From assembly GCF_000416985.1 (NCBI RefSeq), contig NZ_ATDL01000022.1, forward strand, positions 372,001 to 436,000: a stretch of 64,000 nucleotides of DNA. Reading direction: 5' to 3'. The notes below the pieces were generated by a model. That model searched no databases, was not told the DNA's origin, and saw nothing but the letters and a program-made list of their open reading frames with translations. The translations under genes and the position numbers were made by a program. This document shows, in pieces, positions 52,778-61,736 of the stretch (position 1 is its first letter; each line of letters starts with the position of its first letter). This DNA is from Sphingobacterium paucimobilis HER1398. Lineage in GTDB: Bacteria > Bacteroidota > Bacteroidia > Sphingobacteriales > Sphingobacteriaceae.

Positions 52778-52808
52778 CAAAGATAATCTATTTAACAATT
52801 ATTTGCAA
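52778..52808 (-). promoter_or_regulatory. promoter TTG-N20-TATCTTTG of rpmE
   Basis: The minus strand has TTG (52808-52806), a 20-nt spacer and TATCTTTG (52785-52778), an ideal Bacteroidetes promoter. The leader is about 35 nt. Confidence 0.65.
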
Positions 52809-52934
52809 AATAATATTTATCCACATGCTGTTAGTTTTCAACTATACAGACACAGGATTCTTTGACGACAGGCAAAAATAGCAATATTTTAAAATATAAC
52901 GACATTATTCAAGCTTTTTTATCCATGTTTTTGC

Positions 52935-52942
52935 TATTTTTG
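52935..52942 (+). promoter_or_regulatory. -7 box of lysS
   Basis: TATTTTTG, about 100 nt upstream of the lysS ATG. Confidence 0.45.
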
Positions 52943-53043
52943 CTGATTATTTGAAACGACCTTCATAGTCAGCTTATTAATAGCACTGCCAAAGGGTCTT
53001 TTCTACCCAGATAAGGAAACATACATTTTCAAAAAAACAACAA

Positions 53044-54750
53044 ATGAGTATTGCATTATCCGAACAGGAACTACAACGTAGGCAAAACCTACAGAGCATC
53101 ATCGACCTAGGCATCAACCCCTTCCCTGCCGATGAATTCAAGGTGAATGTCACTGCTGCAGATATATTAGAGAACTACGAACGGGATAAGATTAACTATA
53201 AGCATATTTTAATCGCCGGCCGTATCATGAGTCGTCGCATCATGGGTAATGCATCTTTTATTGAAATTCAGGACGCAACCGATCGGATCCAAGTCTACAT
53301 AAAAAGAGACGACCTATGTCCCGATGAAGATAAAACATTCTACAACACCGTATTCAAAAAACTATTGGATATAGGTGACATCATCGGGATAGAAGGATTT
53401 GTATTTACCACACAAAGTGGTGAAATATCAGTCCATGCTGAAAAACTGACCATACTAACCAAGTCTCTTCGGCCACTACCGGTTGTGAAAGAAGCAGACG
53501 GCAAAACATTCGATGCTTTTACAGATCCTGAGCAACGCTACAGAATGCGCTATGTGGACCTCATCGTCAACGCTCAGAACAAAGAGATATTTGTAAAGCG
53601 CACGAAACTTTTCAGTGCTATGCGCAACTTTTTCAACGATGCAGGTTATATGGAAGTAGAAACACCGGTTCTACAAGCAATTCCGGGAGGTGCAGCAGCA
53701 AGACCCTTCATCACGCACCACAATGCTTTAGATATCCCATTGTACTTACGTATAGCCAATGAATTATATCTAAAGCGTCTAATTGTTGGTGGATTTGATG
53801 GGGTATATGAGTTTTCCAAAAACTTCAGAAACGAAGGAATGGACCGCACACACAATCCGGAATTCACTGCAATGGAAATATATGTAGCCTACAAAGACTA
53901 CAATTGGATGATGGATTTTACGGAAAGACTTCTTGAGCACTGCGCTCAACAGGTCAACGGTAACACGAAAACCGTATTTGGTGAACACCAGATTGACTTC
54001 AAAGCTCCATACCCACGTGTCACCATGACTGATGCCATCAAACAGTTTACTGGTTTTGACATCACCGGAAAAACCGAAGATGAAATCCGTTTAGCTGCAA
54101 AAGGAATGGGAATCGATGTAAACGATACTATGGGCAAAGGCAAATTGATCGATGAAATCTTTGGCGAAAAATGTGAAGGCAATTTCATACAACCGACGTT
54201 TATCACAGACTACCCTGTCGAAATGTCTCCGCTTACGAAAAAACACCGCAATAACCCAGAACTTACGGAACGCTTTGAACTCATGATCTGTGGAAAAGAA
54301 GTCGCAAATGCTTACTCGGAGCTTAACGACCCTATTGATCAACGCGAACGCTTTGAAGAACAACTCCGTCTTTCAGAAAACGGGGATGACGAAGCAATGT
54401 TTATCGACCAGGATTTCTTGAGAGCATTAGAGTACGGAATGCCACCAACTTCAGGGCTCGGTATCGGAATGGATAGACTCATCATGTTCTTAACGAACAA
54501 TGCATCTATACAAGAGGTTCTCTTCTTCCCGCAGATGCGTCCAGAGAAGAAAGAAACAACAGTAGAGTTAAACGCTGATGAAAAAACAGTATTAAACCTA
54601 CTTTGCGAAGAGCGCAAATCTCTGACGGATATCAAAGAACAGTCAGGTTTAAGCGGCAAAAAGTGGGATAATGCGACCAAGAACTTGCGCCAAAAAGACC
54701 TGATAGACATTATCGTCGAAGGCGACAATAAATATATCACAACGAAATAA
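53044..54750 (+). CDS. lysS: lysyl-tRNA synthetase (class II)
   Basis: A 568-residue class II synthetase. OB-fold anticodon-binding domain at about 55-150, then the catalytic core with motif 2 FRNEGMDRTHNPEFT and motif 3 GLGIGMDRLIM. Compared with the roughly 505-residue E. coli enzyme it carries a C-terminal extension of about 65 residues (TVELNADEKTVLNLLCEERK...), probably winged-helix-like, found in many Bacteroidetes LysS. It is followed by a strong terminator. Confidence 0.96.
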   Translation: MSIALSEQELQRRQNLQSIIDLGINPFPADEFKVNVTAADILENYERDKINYKHILIAGRIMSRRIMGNASFIEIQDATDRIQVYIKRDDLCPDEDKTFYNTVFKKLLDIGDIIGIEGFVFTTQSGEISVHAEKLTILTKSLRPLPVVKEADGKTFDAFTDPEQRYRMRYVDLIVNAQNKEIFVKRTKLFSAMRNFFNDAGYMEVETPVLQAIPGGAAARPFITHHNALDIPLYLRIANELYLKRLIVGGFDGVYEFSKNFRNEGMDRTHNPEFTAMEIYVAYKDYNWMMDFTERLLEHCAQQVNGNTKTVFGEHQIDFKAPYPRVTMTDAIKQFTGFDITGKTEDEIRLAAKGMGIDVNDTMGKGKLIDEIFGEKCEGNFIQPTFITDYPVEMSPLTKKHRNNPELTERFELMICGKEVANAYSELNDPIDQRERFEEQLRLSENGDDEAMFIDQDFLRALEYGMPPTSGLGIGMDRLIMFLTNNASIQEVLFFPQMRPEKKETTVELNADEKTVLNLLCEERKSLTDIKEQSGLSGKKWDNATKNLRQKDLIDIIVEGDNKYITTK

Positions 54751-54758
54751 ATCTTAAT

Positions 54759-54796
54759 AAAGTCGTGCTTTTTAGAAAAGAGCACGACTTTTCTTT
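54759..54796 (+). terminator. terminator of lysS
   Basis: Stem AAAGTCGTGCT / AGCACGACTTT followed by a T-rich run. Confidence 0.85.
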
Positions 54797-54846
54797 TACC
54801 TCCAGTTTCCCCATCTTAAAACGAAACCTTGAATAACTTGAATAAT

Positions 54847-55422
54847 ATGTCAAAGACACTTCTGTATAGCTTATTCACATTTGTCCTTCTTTTTCTTTCC
54901 AATTGCAGCCACTCTTTGGACAAAGGACAGATACTACCTTTTTCGGATGCATCAGCAGTATGGGAAAACCTTCAGCAAAAAAACGAGCTCCACGAAAAAC
55001 GTATTGCACTAAAAGGATTCATCAGCCTTGACCAACTTCGGATACGAGGCAATGCGTTTCATTGCCAACTGGTAGACCACGAAGGCCACCACCTCTTGCA
55101 CCTCATCTTAGAAAAAGGAAGGAAGAACTCATTAAAGCTAGATATAAAAAATACAGAAAAAGCAAATAACCTTCACTACATCGATATAGATATGCAAAAC
55201 AGCTATATACTGGACAATGAAGGAAACAATATCCCACTACAACAAAACATTCTACTTTCCTTTAATATACGATACAGTAAAAACGCAGAAACCAAAAAAT
55301 TTGTACAGCTACAAGTAACTGAAGACGGAAAACATGCCTTCTTCGAGGAATATGCAAAAAAAGGACAGCAATATTATCTCTTTACAGCAGACAGCCCACG
55401 TATCGATTCTCTACACCCCTAG
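54847..55422 (+). CDS. predicted lipoprotein, unknown function
   Basis: A 191-residue secreted lipoprotein. The N-terminus MSKTLLYSLFTFVLLFLSNC ends in a lipobox-like LSNC (Cys20, with Asn at -1, slightly atypical). The mature region (about 25-190) is rich in beta strands (RIALKGFISLDQLRIRG, VQLQVTEDGKHAFFEEY) and may form an OB-like or lipocalin-like barrel; I do not recognise a family. A TTG at 54829 is rejected in favour of the ATG at 54847. It stands between lysS and a DUF4397 lipoprotein gene. Confidence 0.7.
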   Translation: MSKTLLYSLFTFVLLFLSNCSHSLDKGQILPFSDASAVWENLQQKNELHEKRIALKGFISLDQLRIRGNAFHCQLVDHEGHHLLHLILEKGRKNSLKLDIKNTEKANNLHYIDIDMQNSYILDNEGNNIPLQQNILLSFNIRYSKNAETKKFVQLQVTEDGKHAFFEEYAKKGQQYYLFTADSPRIDSLHP

Positions 55423-55549
55423 AGACAACAAAAAAACACTCACTAACAACAACTTAAGCACCTGACTTCATATTTATTTTCATTTTTTTCACATACGTCT
55501 GTAGCTTTTAACAAAAAGGCAGCGTTATATCAAAAAAGCATAGAAAAAG

Positions 55550-56257
55550 ATGAAAACACAAACTATTAAATTATTCTTCATTGCGCTTCTAAGTGTATCA
55601 GTCTTAAGTGGATGTCTTAAAGATAATGACAATATCAACGACCTTCCAAGAGCTTTCCTTTTGATGGTCAATGCGTATACCCCAAGCCCTTCTGTTATCC
55701 ATGTAGTAGACAACAATAACCTACAATCTTGGCACGACCCGTTAAAATACAGCACATACAGACCAGCACCCGGGTACCTATATGTAGGAAATCGTAAGAT
55801 TAAAACTATATCTCCAGAGAACAAAGTTCTAATCGATACCGTCTATACCTTCAAAGACAAGTCAACTTACACTTCTTTTGTATTTGGAACAGCAGAGCAA
55901 CCAAAACAAATCATAACAGATGACAAGGCCATCGAAAACCTAGGTGACAAAGCAGCTTTACGCTTCTTCCATTTAGCAAATAACACACCCAAAGTCAACG
56001 TCTACTTGGACAGCAAAGAAACTCCCATCTATAGCAATAGGGAAATTGAAAGCGAATTGACCGGAGAAAATGCTAAACACGCTAATTTTACGGCACAAAA
56101 AAGCGGAAAAATCAATATTATCATCACAGATGAAAACAATAATACACTGATAGAGAAATCTAAAGACCTAGTCGCCGGACGGTATTACAGCATCATATTG
56201 ACAGGCGATAAAAATTCAACAGAAAAACCGTTATACATAGGTCTTATAGAACAATAG
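55550..56257 (+). CDS. DUF4397 lipoprotein
   Basis: A 235-residue lipoprotein. The signal peptide ends in LSGC (Cys22), followed by DNDNIND, a Bacteroidetes-style acidic stretch near the lipidated cysteine that favours export to the cell surface. The rest contains DUF4397 features (AFLLMVNAYTPSPSVIHVVDNN, LRFFHLANNTPKVNVYLDS, INIIITDENNNTLIE). This domain family is beta-sandwich-like and of unknown role. A terminator follows. Confidence 0.82.
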   Translation: MKTQTIKLFFIALLSVSVLSGCLKDNDNINDLPRAFLLMVNAYTPSPSVIHVVDNNNLQSWHDPLKYSTYRPAPGYLYVGNRKIKTISPENKVLIDTVYTFKDKSTYTSFVFGTAEQPKQIITDDKAIENLGDKAALRFFHLANNTPKVNVYLDSKETPIYSNREIESELTGENAKHANFTAQKSGKINIIITDENNNTLIEKSKDLVAGRYYSIILTGDKNSTEKPLYIGLIEQ

Positions 56258-56281
56258 AAAAATTCCATTTTAGTTAACACG

Positions 56282-56313
56282 GAGGGTATGTTCATCTGAA
56301 CATACCTTCTTTT
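56282..56313 (+). terminator. terminator of DUF4397 gene
   Basis: 13-bp stem GAGGGTATGTTCA / TGAACATACCTTC followed by TTTTG. Confidence 0.75.
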
Positions 56314-56350
56314 GTTTACGTTCATACCGAAGATCACCCAATAGCACGAA

Positions 56351-56387
56351 CAAAAAAAAGGATCCTCATTGAGAATCCTTTTTTTTG
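56351..56387 (-). terminator. terminator of tRNA-Arg
   Basis: On the minus strand a hairpin GGATTCTC / GAGGATCC flanked by A8/T8 directly follows the tRNA. Confidence 0.8.
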
Positions 56388-56461
56388 TGCGCTCCAAGGG
56401 AGTCGAACCCCTAACCTTCTGATCCGTAGTCAGATGCTCTATCCAATTAAGCTAGGAGCGC
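56388..56461 (-). tRNA. tRNA-Arg (anticodon ACG)
   Basis: A 74-nt cloverleaf: acceptor GCGCTCC/GGAGCGC with discriminator A, D arm GCTTAATTGGATAGAGC, anticodon loop CTACGGA with ACG at 34-36 (read as ICG after deamination), and T arm AGGGG TTCGACT CCCTT. CCA is not encoded. It has its own promoter and terminator, and no other tRNA gene is adjacent. Confidence 0.97.
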
Positions 56462-56499
56462 GTCGACCAAAACATCAGGCTTCTTCCGTTTTGGTGATG

Positions 56500-56529
56500 C
56501 AAATATCAACACTTTTTTCAATATTTCAA
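56500..56529 (-). promoter_or_regulatory. promoter of tRNA-Arg
   Basis: The minus strand has TTG (56529-56527), a 19-nt spacer and GATATTTG (56507-56500), one mismatch from TAnnTTTG. Confidence 0.5.
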
Positions 56530-56610
56530 ATATTTTTATACCTTTTTTATAGACAAGACTCACTATTTTTTATATATTGCTGATAGCAATAGAATTACAT
56601 TTTCATTTTT

Positions 56611-57432
56611 ATGGCACAACGCATTATACGCACCAACAAAATAAGAATAGAAGACGTCAGCCTATCTTATTACATCAAAAAGGCAACCGAAAAAGAAAGA
56701 CATACTATCATCTTTCTACACGGATTTCCATTCAGTAAAAACTCATGGCGCCCGCAACTTGAGGCATTGGAAGACGATATCACAGGTATCGCCATAGACG
56801 TTCGGGGACATGGATTATCCACCAGCGGACATGGCTTTTTTAGCATTGATGTATTTGCGAAGGACATTATCGCCTTTATCAATAAACTCGACATTGAAAA
56901 AGTAACACTATGTGGAGTATCCATGGGTGGCTACATCGCTTTACGGATATACCAACTGATCCCCGATCGCATAGAGGGCCTTATCCTCTCTGACACACAC
57001 TCCAGAGCAGACGACAACACAGCTAAACAAAAGCGATTCGACAGCATCCAGGCAATTCTAAGACACGGCAGGAGACCCTTTGCGCTCGGGTTTATCGACA
57101 GCCTGTTTGCTCCAAAAACAATCCTTGAAAATCCAGAAGCAGTAGAATTGATAAAAAGTAGTATAAGACGCAACCCTATACGAACCATATGCGCCACAAT
57201 GCTCGCACTCGCCTCTCGAACGGATACATCAGATTCCCTAGCAAACATAAAAGTCCCAACATTGCTGATCCGAGGCACAGAGGACAAAATAACGGCAAAA
57301 CTCCTGATGGAAGAGATGCATCAATGTATTCCAGAAGCAAGGTACATCGAAATTGAAGAAGCTGGGCATCTTCCAAACCTGGAACAGCCTTTAGCCTTCA
57401 ACAAAGAAATAAATGCTTTTTTATTGACGTAG
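56611..57432 (+). CDS. alpha/beta hydrolase
   Basis: A 273-residue alpha/beta hydrolase. Oxyanion motif FLHGFPFSKNSW (35-46), nucleophile S104 in GVSMGGY, acid in RGTEDKI and His in EAGHLPNLEQP. The lid is helical (DDNTAKQKRF...). Similar to 3-oxoadipate enol-lactonase-like and esterase-like enzymes, but the substrate is open and no pathway neighbours help. Its stop codon lies inside the terminator stem shared with cysN. Confidence 0.85.
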   Translation: MAQRIIRTNKIRIEDVSLSYYIKKATEKERHTIIFLHGFPFSKNSWRPQLEALEDDITGIAIDVRGHGLSTSGHGFFSIDVFAKDIIAFINKLDIEKVTLCGVSMGGYIALRIYQLIPDRIEGLILSDTHSRADDNTAKQKRFDSIQAILRHGRRPFALGFIDSLFAPKTILENPEAVELIKSSIRRNPIRTICATMLALASRTDTSDSLANIKVPTLLIRGTEDKITAKLLMEEMHQCIPEARYIEIEEAGHLPNLEQPLAFNKEINAFLLT

Positions 57433-57463
57433 ATTAGGATAAATAACATCCTACTACGTCAAT
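57423..57463. terminator. bidirectional terminator
   Basis: ATTGACGTAG-TTAGGAT / ATCCTA-CTACGTCAAT, a 15-16 bp stem that includes the hydrolase stop codon, between convergent hydrolase and cysN. Confidence 0.75.
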
Positions 57464-57479
57464 AAATCTTTAAGGACAG

Positions 57480-58724
57480 CTAACCAATGCCCTCTATAGT
57501 CAGCGCACCCACCGTAAGGTTATTCCTGGGATCAATCAATATCGCTCGCGCATTAGCAGCTAGCTCATTGTTCAGATCAAACACAACCTCATCGGCAGCT
57601 TTTACCAAAATCCGTCCAATATCATTTAGACCTATACCACCGTCATACACCTTATCCTGACTATGAACATCATACCGATATAGAACCTCCAACACCTTAA
57701 CCTTTGTCACCTGTGTCTGATTTTGCAAAATATACACCTGATTGGTATCCAATGGTCGATTTTCAAACCAACTCACATTTGCTTCAAAACTTCGTTCTGA
57801 ACGGGACACCTTGGTTGCGCTACTAACAAAGTCTCCTCTTGAGACATCGACATCATCCGTCAGATGCAAAACAACGGATTGTCCATCCACGGCATACAAT
57901 AGGTCCTTCTGATCAAACTCAATAGCTTGCACCCGACTGCGAACGCCGCTCGGCAGCACCACAACTTCTTCTCCGACCGTCAATCCGTCTCCAATCACAC
58001 GCCCGGCATATCCCCGATAATCAGGCAAATCTGCACTCTGCGGACGAATCACCCATTGAACAGGAAGACGCCAGGCATTGCTCACCTCCTCTTCCCAGGT
58101 TACTGTTTCCAGATACGTTAAAAGCGTAGGCCCCGTATACCACCCCATTCGATCAGAACTGTACACAATATTATCTCCTTTCAATGCAGATACAGGAACA
58201 AAATCAACATCTTTAATACCGAGCCTATCTGCCAGTAGCTGATAGTCCGATTTAATGGTTTCAAAAACAGACGCACTATAATCCACCATATCCATCTTAT
58301 TGACACAAACAAGAACTTTTCGTAACGATAACAACTTCGCAATAAACGAATGTCGTTTAGTCTGCTCTATCACCCCTTTTCGCGCATCAATAAGAACAAT
58401 GATTAAATCAGAATTCGAAGCTCCTGTCACCATATTACGCGTATACTGTATATGCCCAGGAGCATCGGCAATAATAAACTTACGTGCTTCCGTCTGAAAA
58501 TACTTATAGGCCACATCAATGGTAATTCCCTGCTCACGCTCCGCCTTTAGACCATCCGTTAATATCGCCAGATCAACCGTACCATCATCATTTTTACGAT
58601 TAGCCTTTTGAATCGCCTCAAGCTGATCATCCAGTATAGAATTCGTATCATATAGCAACCGGCCTATCAAGGTACTTTTACCATCGTCAACAGAACCTGC
58701 TGTAATAAATTTTAATATATTCAT
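57480..58724 (-). CDS. cysN: sulfate adenylyltransferase subunit 1 (GTPase)
   Basis: A 414-residue EF-Tu-like GTPase that drives APS formation together with CysD. G1 GSVDDGKSTLIGRLLYD (10-26), G3 DAPGHIQYTRNMVTGAS, G4 NKMD, then two beta-barrel domains. It lacks the extra CysC kinase domain of CysNC fusions. It is the last gene of the sulfate operon, 45 bp behind cysD. Confidence 0.95.
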   Translation of the reverse strand: MNILKFITAGSVDDGKSTLIGRLLYDTNSILDDQLEAIQKANRKNDDGTVDLAILTDGLKAEREQGITIDVAYKYFQTEARKFIIADAPGHIQYTRNMVTGASNSDLIIVLIDARKGVIEQTKRHSFIAKLLSLRKVLVCVNKMDMVDYSASVFETIKSDYQLLADRLGIKDVDFVPVSALKGDNIVYSSDRMGWYTGPTLLTYLETVTWEEEVSNAWRLPVQWVIRPQSADLPDYRGYAGRVIGDGLTVGEEVVVLPSGVRSRVQAIEFDQKDLLYAVDGQSVVLHLTDDVDVSRGDFVSSATKVSRSERSFEANVSWFENRPLDTNQVYILQNQTQVTKVKVLEVLYRYDVHSQDKVYDGGIGLNDIGRILVKAADEVVFDLNNELAANARAILIDPRNNLTVGALTIEGIG

Positions 58725-58769
58725 TTCTGATTGTCTAACATCTAAATACTATATACCCAATACCATACG

Positions 58770-59660
58770 CTAAAAATACCCCTGTTTCTTACGTTCCTCC
58801 ATAGCTGCCTCCGATACCTTATCATCCATCCGAGCCCCCCGTTCACTGACTGTCGACGCTTTTATCTCAGCAATGATATCATCCAACTCCACCGCGTGCG
58901 AATCCACAGCCGCCGTACAGGTCATATCACCTACCGTCCGGAAGCGCACAGCCCGACGCTCAACTCGATCATCTGCATCCACCTGTAAACAGTCCGCACT
59001 CGCCATCCATTGCCCATTACGCCATACCACATCCCGACTATGGCTAAAGTAAATAGAAGGCAAAGCGATCCCTTCCCGCTTGATATAGTTCCAAACATCA
59101 AGCTCCGTCCAATTCGAAATCGGAAATACACGGACGTTCTCTCCTTTATTTATCTTCCCATTAAAAATATTCCACAACTCCGGACGCTGCCGTTTGGGAT
59201 CCCATTGCCCGAACTCATCACGCACAGAAAAAACACGCTCTTTGGCACGAGCCTTCTCTTCATCCCTACGCGCCCCCCCGATACAAGCATCGAAACCGTA
59301 TGCAGCTATCGTATCCAACAATGTCACCGTCTGTAAAGCATTGCGGCTGGCATTCTTCCCTGTAGACTCCAGCACCCGCCCCTGATCGATACTTTCCTGT
59401 ACTGACCCTACAATCAACCGCTCACCAACCTGCTCCACCAACCAGTCGCGGAATACAATCGTCTCTGGGAAATTATGCCCTGTATCAATATGAACAAGCG
59501 GAAACGGAAATTTACCTGGCTTAAATGCCTTCTTCGCCAGATGCACCAACGTAATACTGTCTTTACCTCCCGAAAACAACAAAGCTGGATTTTCAAATTG
59601 CCCAGCTACCTCCCGAAGAATATAAATAGCCTCTGCTTCTAAATGATCTAAATAATCCAT
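58770..59660 (-). CDS. cysD: sulfate adenylyltransferase subunit 2
   Basis: A 296-residue PP-loop ATP pyrophosphatase that transfers AMP from ATP to sulfate to give APS. The PP-loop motif LFSGGKDSIT is at 28-37, IDTGHNFPET follows, and ACIGGARRDEEKARAKERVFS is the family signature. It lies 22 bp after cysH and works as a heterodimer with CysN. Confidence 0.96.
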   Translation of the reverse strand: MDYLDHLEAEAIYILREVAGQFENPALLFSGGKDSITLVHLAKKAFKPGKFPFPLVHIDTGHNFPETIVFRDWLVEQVGERLIVGSVQESIDQGRVLESTGKNASRNALQTVTLLDTIAAYGFDACIGGARRDEEKARAKERVFSVRDEFGQWDPKRQRPELWNIFNGKINKGENVRVFPISNWTELDVWNYIKREGIALPSIYFSHSRDVVWRNGQWMASADCLQVDADDRVERRAVRFRTVGDMTCTAAVDSHAVELDDIIAEIKASTVSERGARMDDKVSEAAMEERKKQGYF

Positions 59661-59682
59661 TTATAAATATTTTTATTTTCTT

Positions 59683-60378
59683 TTATCTTTCACCATGTAA
59701 ACCACACTCTTTTTTACTCTTGTCTTCCCACCACCATCTGCCTGCACGAAAGTCCTCGCCAGCACCTACAGACCGCGTACAAGGCTGACACCCGATACTT
59801 AAAAACCCTTTATCATGAAGCGGATTATAAGGCACATTAAATGCCTTCAAGAATCCCTCTACCTCTGTCAGAGTCCAGTGAAACAAAGGGTGAACCTTAA
59901 TAATAGCATTACCTTCATCCCACTCCACAATCCCCATATCTTCTCTATTCGAAGATTGCTCTGCCCGAATTCCTGTAATCCAAACATCAAACCCCTTAAT
60001 AGCACGCCGCAAAGGCTCTATCTTACGGATAAAACAACATTCCTTACGATTTTCTACGCTCTCATAAAAACTTGTTGGCCCCTTATCACTCACCATAACT
60101 TCCAAAGTATCGGTCTGAGGGTAGAAAGCCCTAATAGGCATATTGTAGCGCTCTAATGTCCTATTCCAAACGTAATAAGTCTCCGGAAACAAACGACCGG
60201 TCTCTAAGGTAAACACCGAAGTATCCCGAGCTTTCGCGGCAAGCATATGGGTCAAAACCTGATCCTCTACCCCGAATGAAGTAGAGAAAACAACTCGATT
60301 TCCATACTGCGCCGCCACATACGCAATAATTTCCTCCGCCTGCAAACCATTCAACACACGTTTCAGTTCATCAATCAT
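59683..60378 (-). CDS. cysH: assimilatory APS reductase (CysH family)
   Basis: A 231-residue reductase. Besides the PP-loop-like FSTSFGVEDQ and the C-terminal catalytic ECGLH (Cys225), it has the CC (114-115) and CxxC (C197, C200) pairs that bind the [4Fe-4S] cluster of APS reductases and are absent from PAPS reductases. It therefore reduces APS directly to sulfite, in agreement with the absence of an APS kinase gene. Its ATG overlaps the stop of the upstream gene (ATGA). Confidence 0.93.
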   Translation of the reverse strand: MIDELKRVLNGLQAEEIIAYVAAQYGNRVVFSTSFGVEDQVLTHMLAAKARDTSVFTLETGRLFPETYYVWNRTLERYNMPIRAFYPQTDTLEVMVSDKGPTSFYESVENRKECCFIRKIEPLRRAIKGFDVWITGIRAEQSSNREDMGIVEWDEGNAIIKVHPLFHWTLTEVEGFLKAFNVPYNPLHDKGFLSIGCQPCTRSVGAGEDFRAGRWWWEDKSKKECGLHGER

Positions 60379-60956
60379 TTTTGACTCCTTTCCAATAACT
60401 CTCGTGTATGGGCATTTAATAACCGTACCTTCTCTCCAAAATCGCCCCGAAGCTGCTCACGCATCTCATACATCAATCCCAAGGTCTCATCAATCTCCTC
60501 CGGTAACAATCCTTGTAAAAACTCCTTCAACCGCTTTGCAATAGTCGGCGACTTTCCGTTGGTAGAGATACCAATCTTTAAATCCCCCTTCATCACGACA
60601 GATCCCAAATAAAAATCACATAAATCCGGTTTATCGGCCACATTGAGTAATACATTACGCTTCCTTGCCAACCCCTGTATATGTTGATTCAATAGCGTGT
60701 TATTACTCGCGACCACAACCAGATCCACCCCATCCAAATCCACATCTTCAAAACTACGTTCGTACAGATCAACATGCTCTTGCCCTTTCACAAATGCTCT
60801 AAAATCCCCAGAAACATCCTTAGCAACGACCCGAACCTTCGCTTTGGGACTCTGCTGCAATAACGCGCTTATCTTTTCCAACCCCACCGGGCCAGCTCCA
60901 ATCAACAGAACCTGTAACTGCTCAAGCTTAAGAAATATAGGAAACAACCTGTTCAT
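60375..60956 (-). CDS. siroheme synthase NAD-dependent domain (Met8/CysG-N)
   Basis: A 193-residue protein matching precorrin-2 dehydrogenase/sirohydrochlorin ferrochelatase. NAD-binding LLIGAGPVGLEKISALL (17-33), VVVASNNTLLNQHI and NVADKPDLCDFYLGSVVMKGDLKIGISTNGKSPTIAKRLKE are the hallmarks. With CobA it makes siroheme for the sulfite reductase at the operon head. The ATG at 60956 overlaps the CobA stop (TGATG). A GTG one codon earlier is less likely. Confidence 0.93.
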   Translation of the reverse strand: MNRLFPIFLKLEQLQVLLIGAGPVGLEKISALLQQSPKAKVRVVAKDVSGDFRAFVKGQEHVDLYERSFEDVDLDGVDLVVVASNNTLLNQHIQGLARKRNVLLNVADKPDLCDFYLGSVVMKGDLKIGISTNGKSPTIAKRLKEFLQGLLPEEIDETLGLMYEMREQLRGDFGEKVRLLNAHTRELLERSQK

Positions 60957-61723
60957 CACACCTGTAAATAATGAATCTCGTTCCGTATCCTACTGAACGC
61001 TGCATGCTTGCTGACCACCTCTCCAATCACAATAATAGCGGGCACACCAACACCACTGCATTCCACAGCTTCAACAATAGAGCTTATCGTCCCCAACACA
61101 ACACGTTCAGTAGCCAAAGAGCCATTCTGAATAACAGCAATCGGCAAAGTAGACTTTCCACTGGCCTCATACAAGGAAACAATCTCCCGCAATTTACCAT
61201 ACCCCATCAATACCACTATCGTAGCATCTGTCCCTACTGCCAACTGAAGATCGGAGGACAGGCTTCCGTCAGACTTAGACCCCGTAATTACCCAAAAGCT
61301 CTCACTGACGCCTCTATAAGTTAAAGGAATCTTTTGAATCCCTGTCAATCCAATCGCTGAAGATATCCCCGGAATGACTGCAGTAGGAATACCAAAACCA
61401 TGTACATAGTCCAACTCTTCACCACCACGACCAAATACAAAAGAATCTCCTCCCTTCAACCGAACCACATGCCCATGCGTCAACGCATAATCCACCATCA
61501 GTCTATTGATGTAATCCTGTGAAGTGGACAGCCGCTCTGCCCGTTTCCCCACATACACTTTTGTACAGTTAGGTCTAGCATAAGACAATAAAGCATCATT
61601 CACCAAAGCATCATAAAGAATAACATCAGCACATGCGATAGCTTTCACTCCTTTCAATGTAATCAAGTCAGGATCGCCCGGACCGGCTCCTACCAATGTT
61701 ACAAATGGTTGTATTTTATTCAT
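60956..61723 (-). CDS. cobA: uroporphyrinogen-III C-methyltransferase
   Basis: A 255-residue SAM-dependent enzyme making precorrin-2 from uroporphyrinogen III. The N-terminal VGAGPGDPDLITLKG is the family fingerprint, followed by KGGDSFVFGRGGEE and VIPGISSAIGLTGIQKIPLTYRG. An in-frame TTG at 61729 is rejected because the ATG at 61723 begins the conserved strand. The stop overlaps the next gene's start, tying methylation to dehydrogenation and ferrochelation. Confidence 0.95.
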   Translation of the reverse strand: MNKIQPFVTLVGAGPGDPDLITLKGVKAIACADVILYDALVNDALLSYARPNCTKVYVGKRAERLSTSQDYINRLMVDYALTHGHVVRLKGGDSFVFGRGGEELDYVHGFGIPTAVIPGISSAIGLTGIQKIPLTYRGVSESFWVITGSKSDGSLSSDLQLAVGTDATIVVLMGYGKLREIVSLYEASGKSTLPIAVIQNGSLATERVVLGTISSIVEAVECSGVGVPAIIVIGEVVSKHAAFSRIRNEIHYLQV

Positions 61724-61736
61724 TTTCAAATATCCT

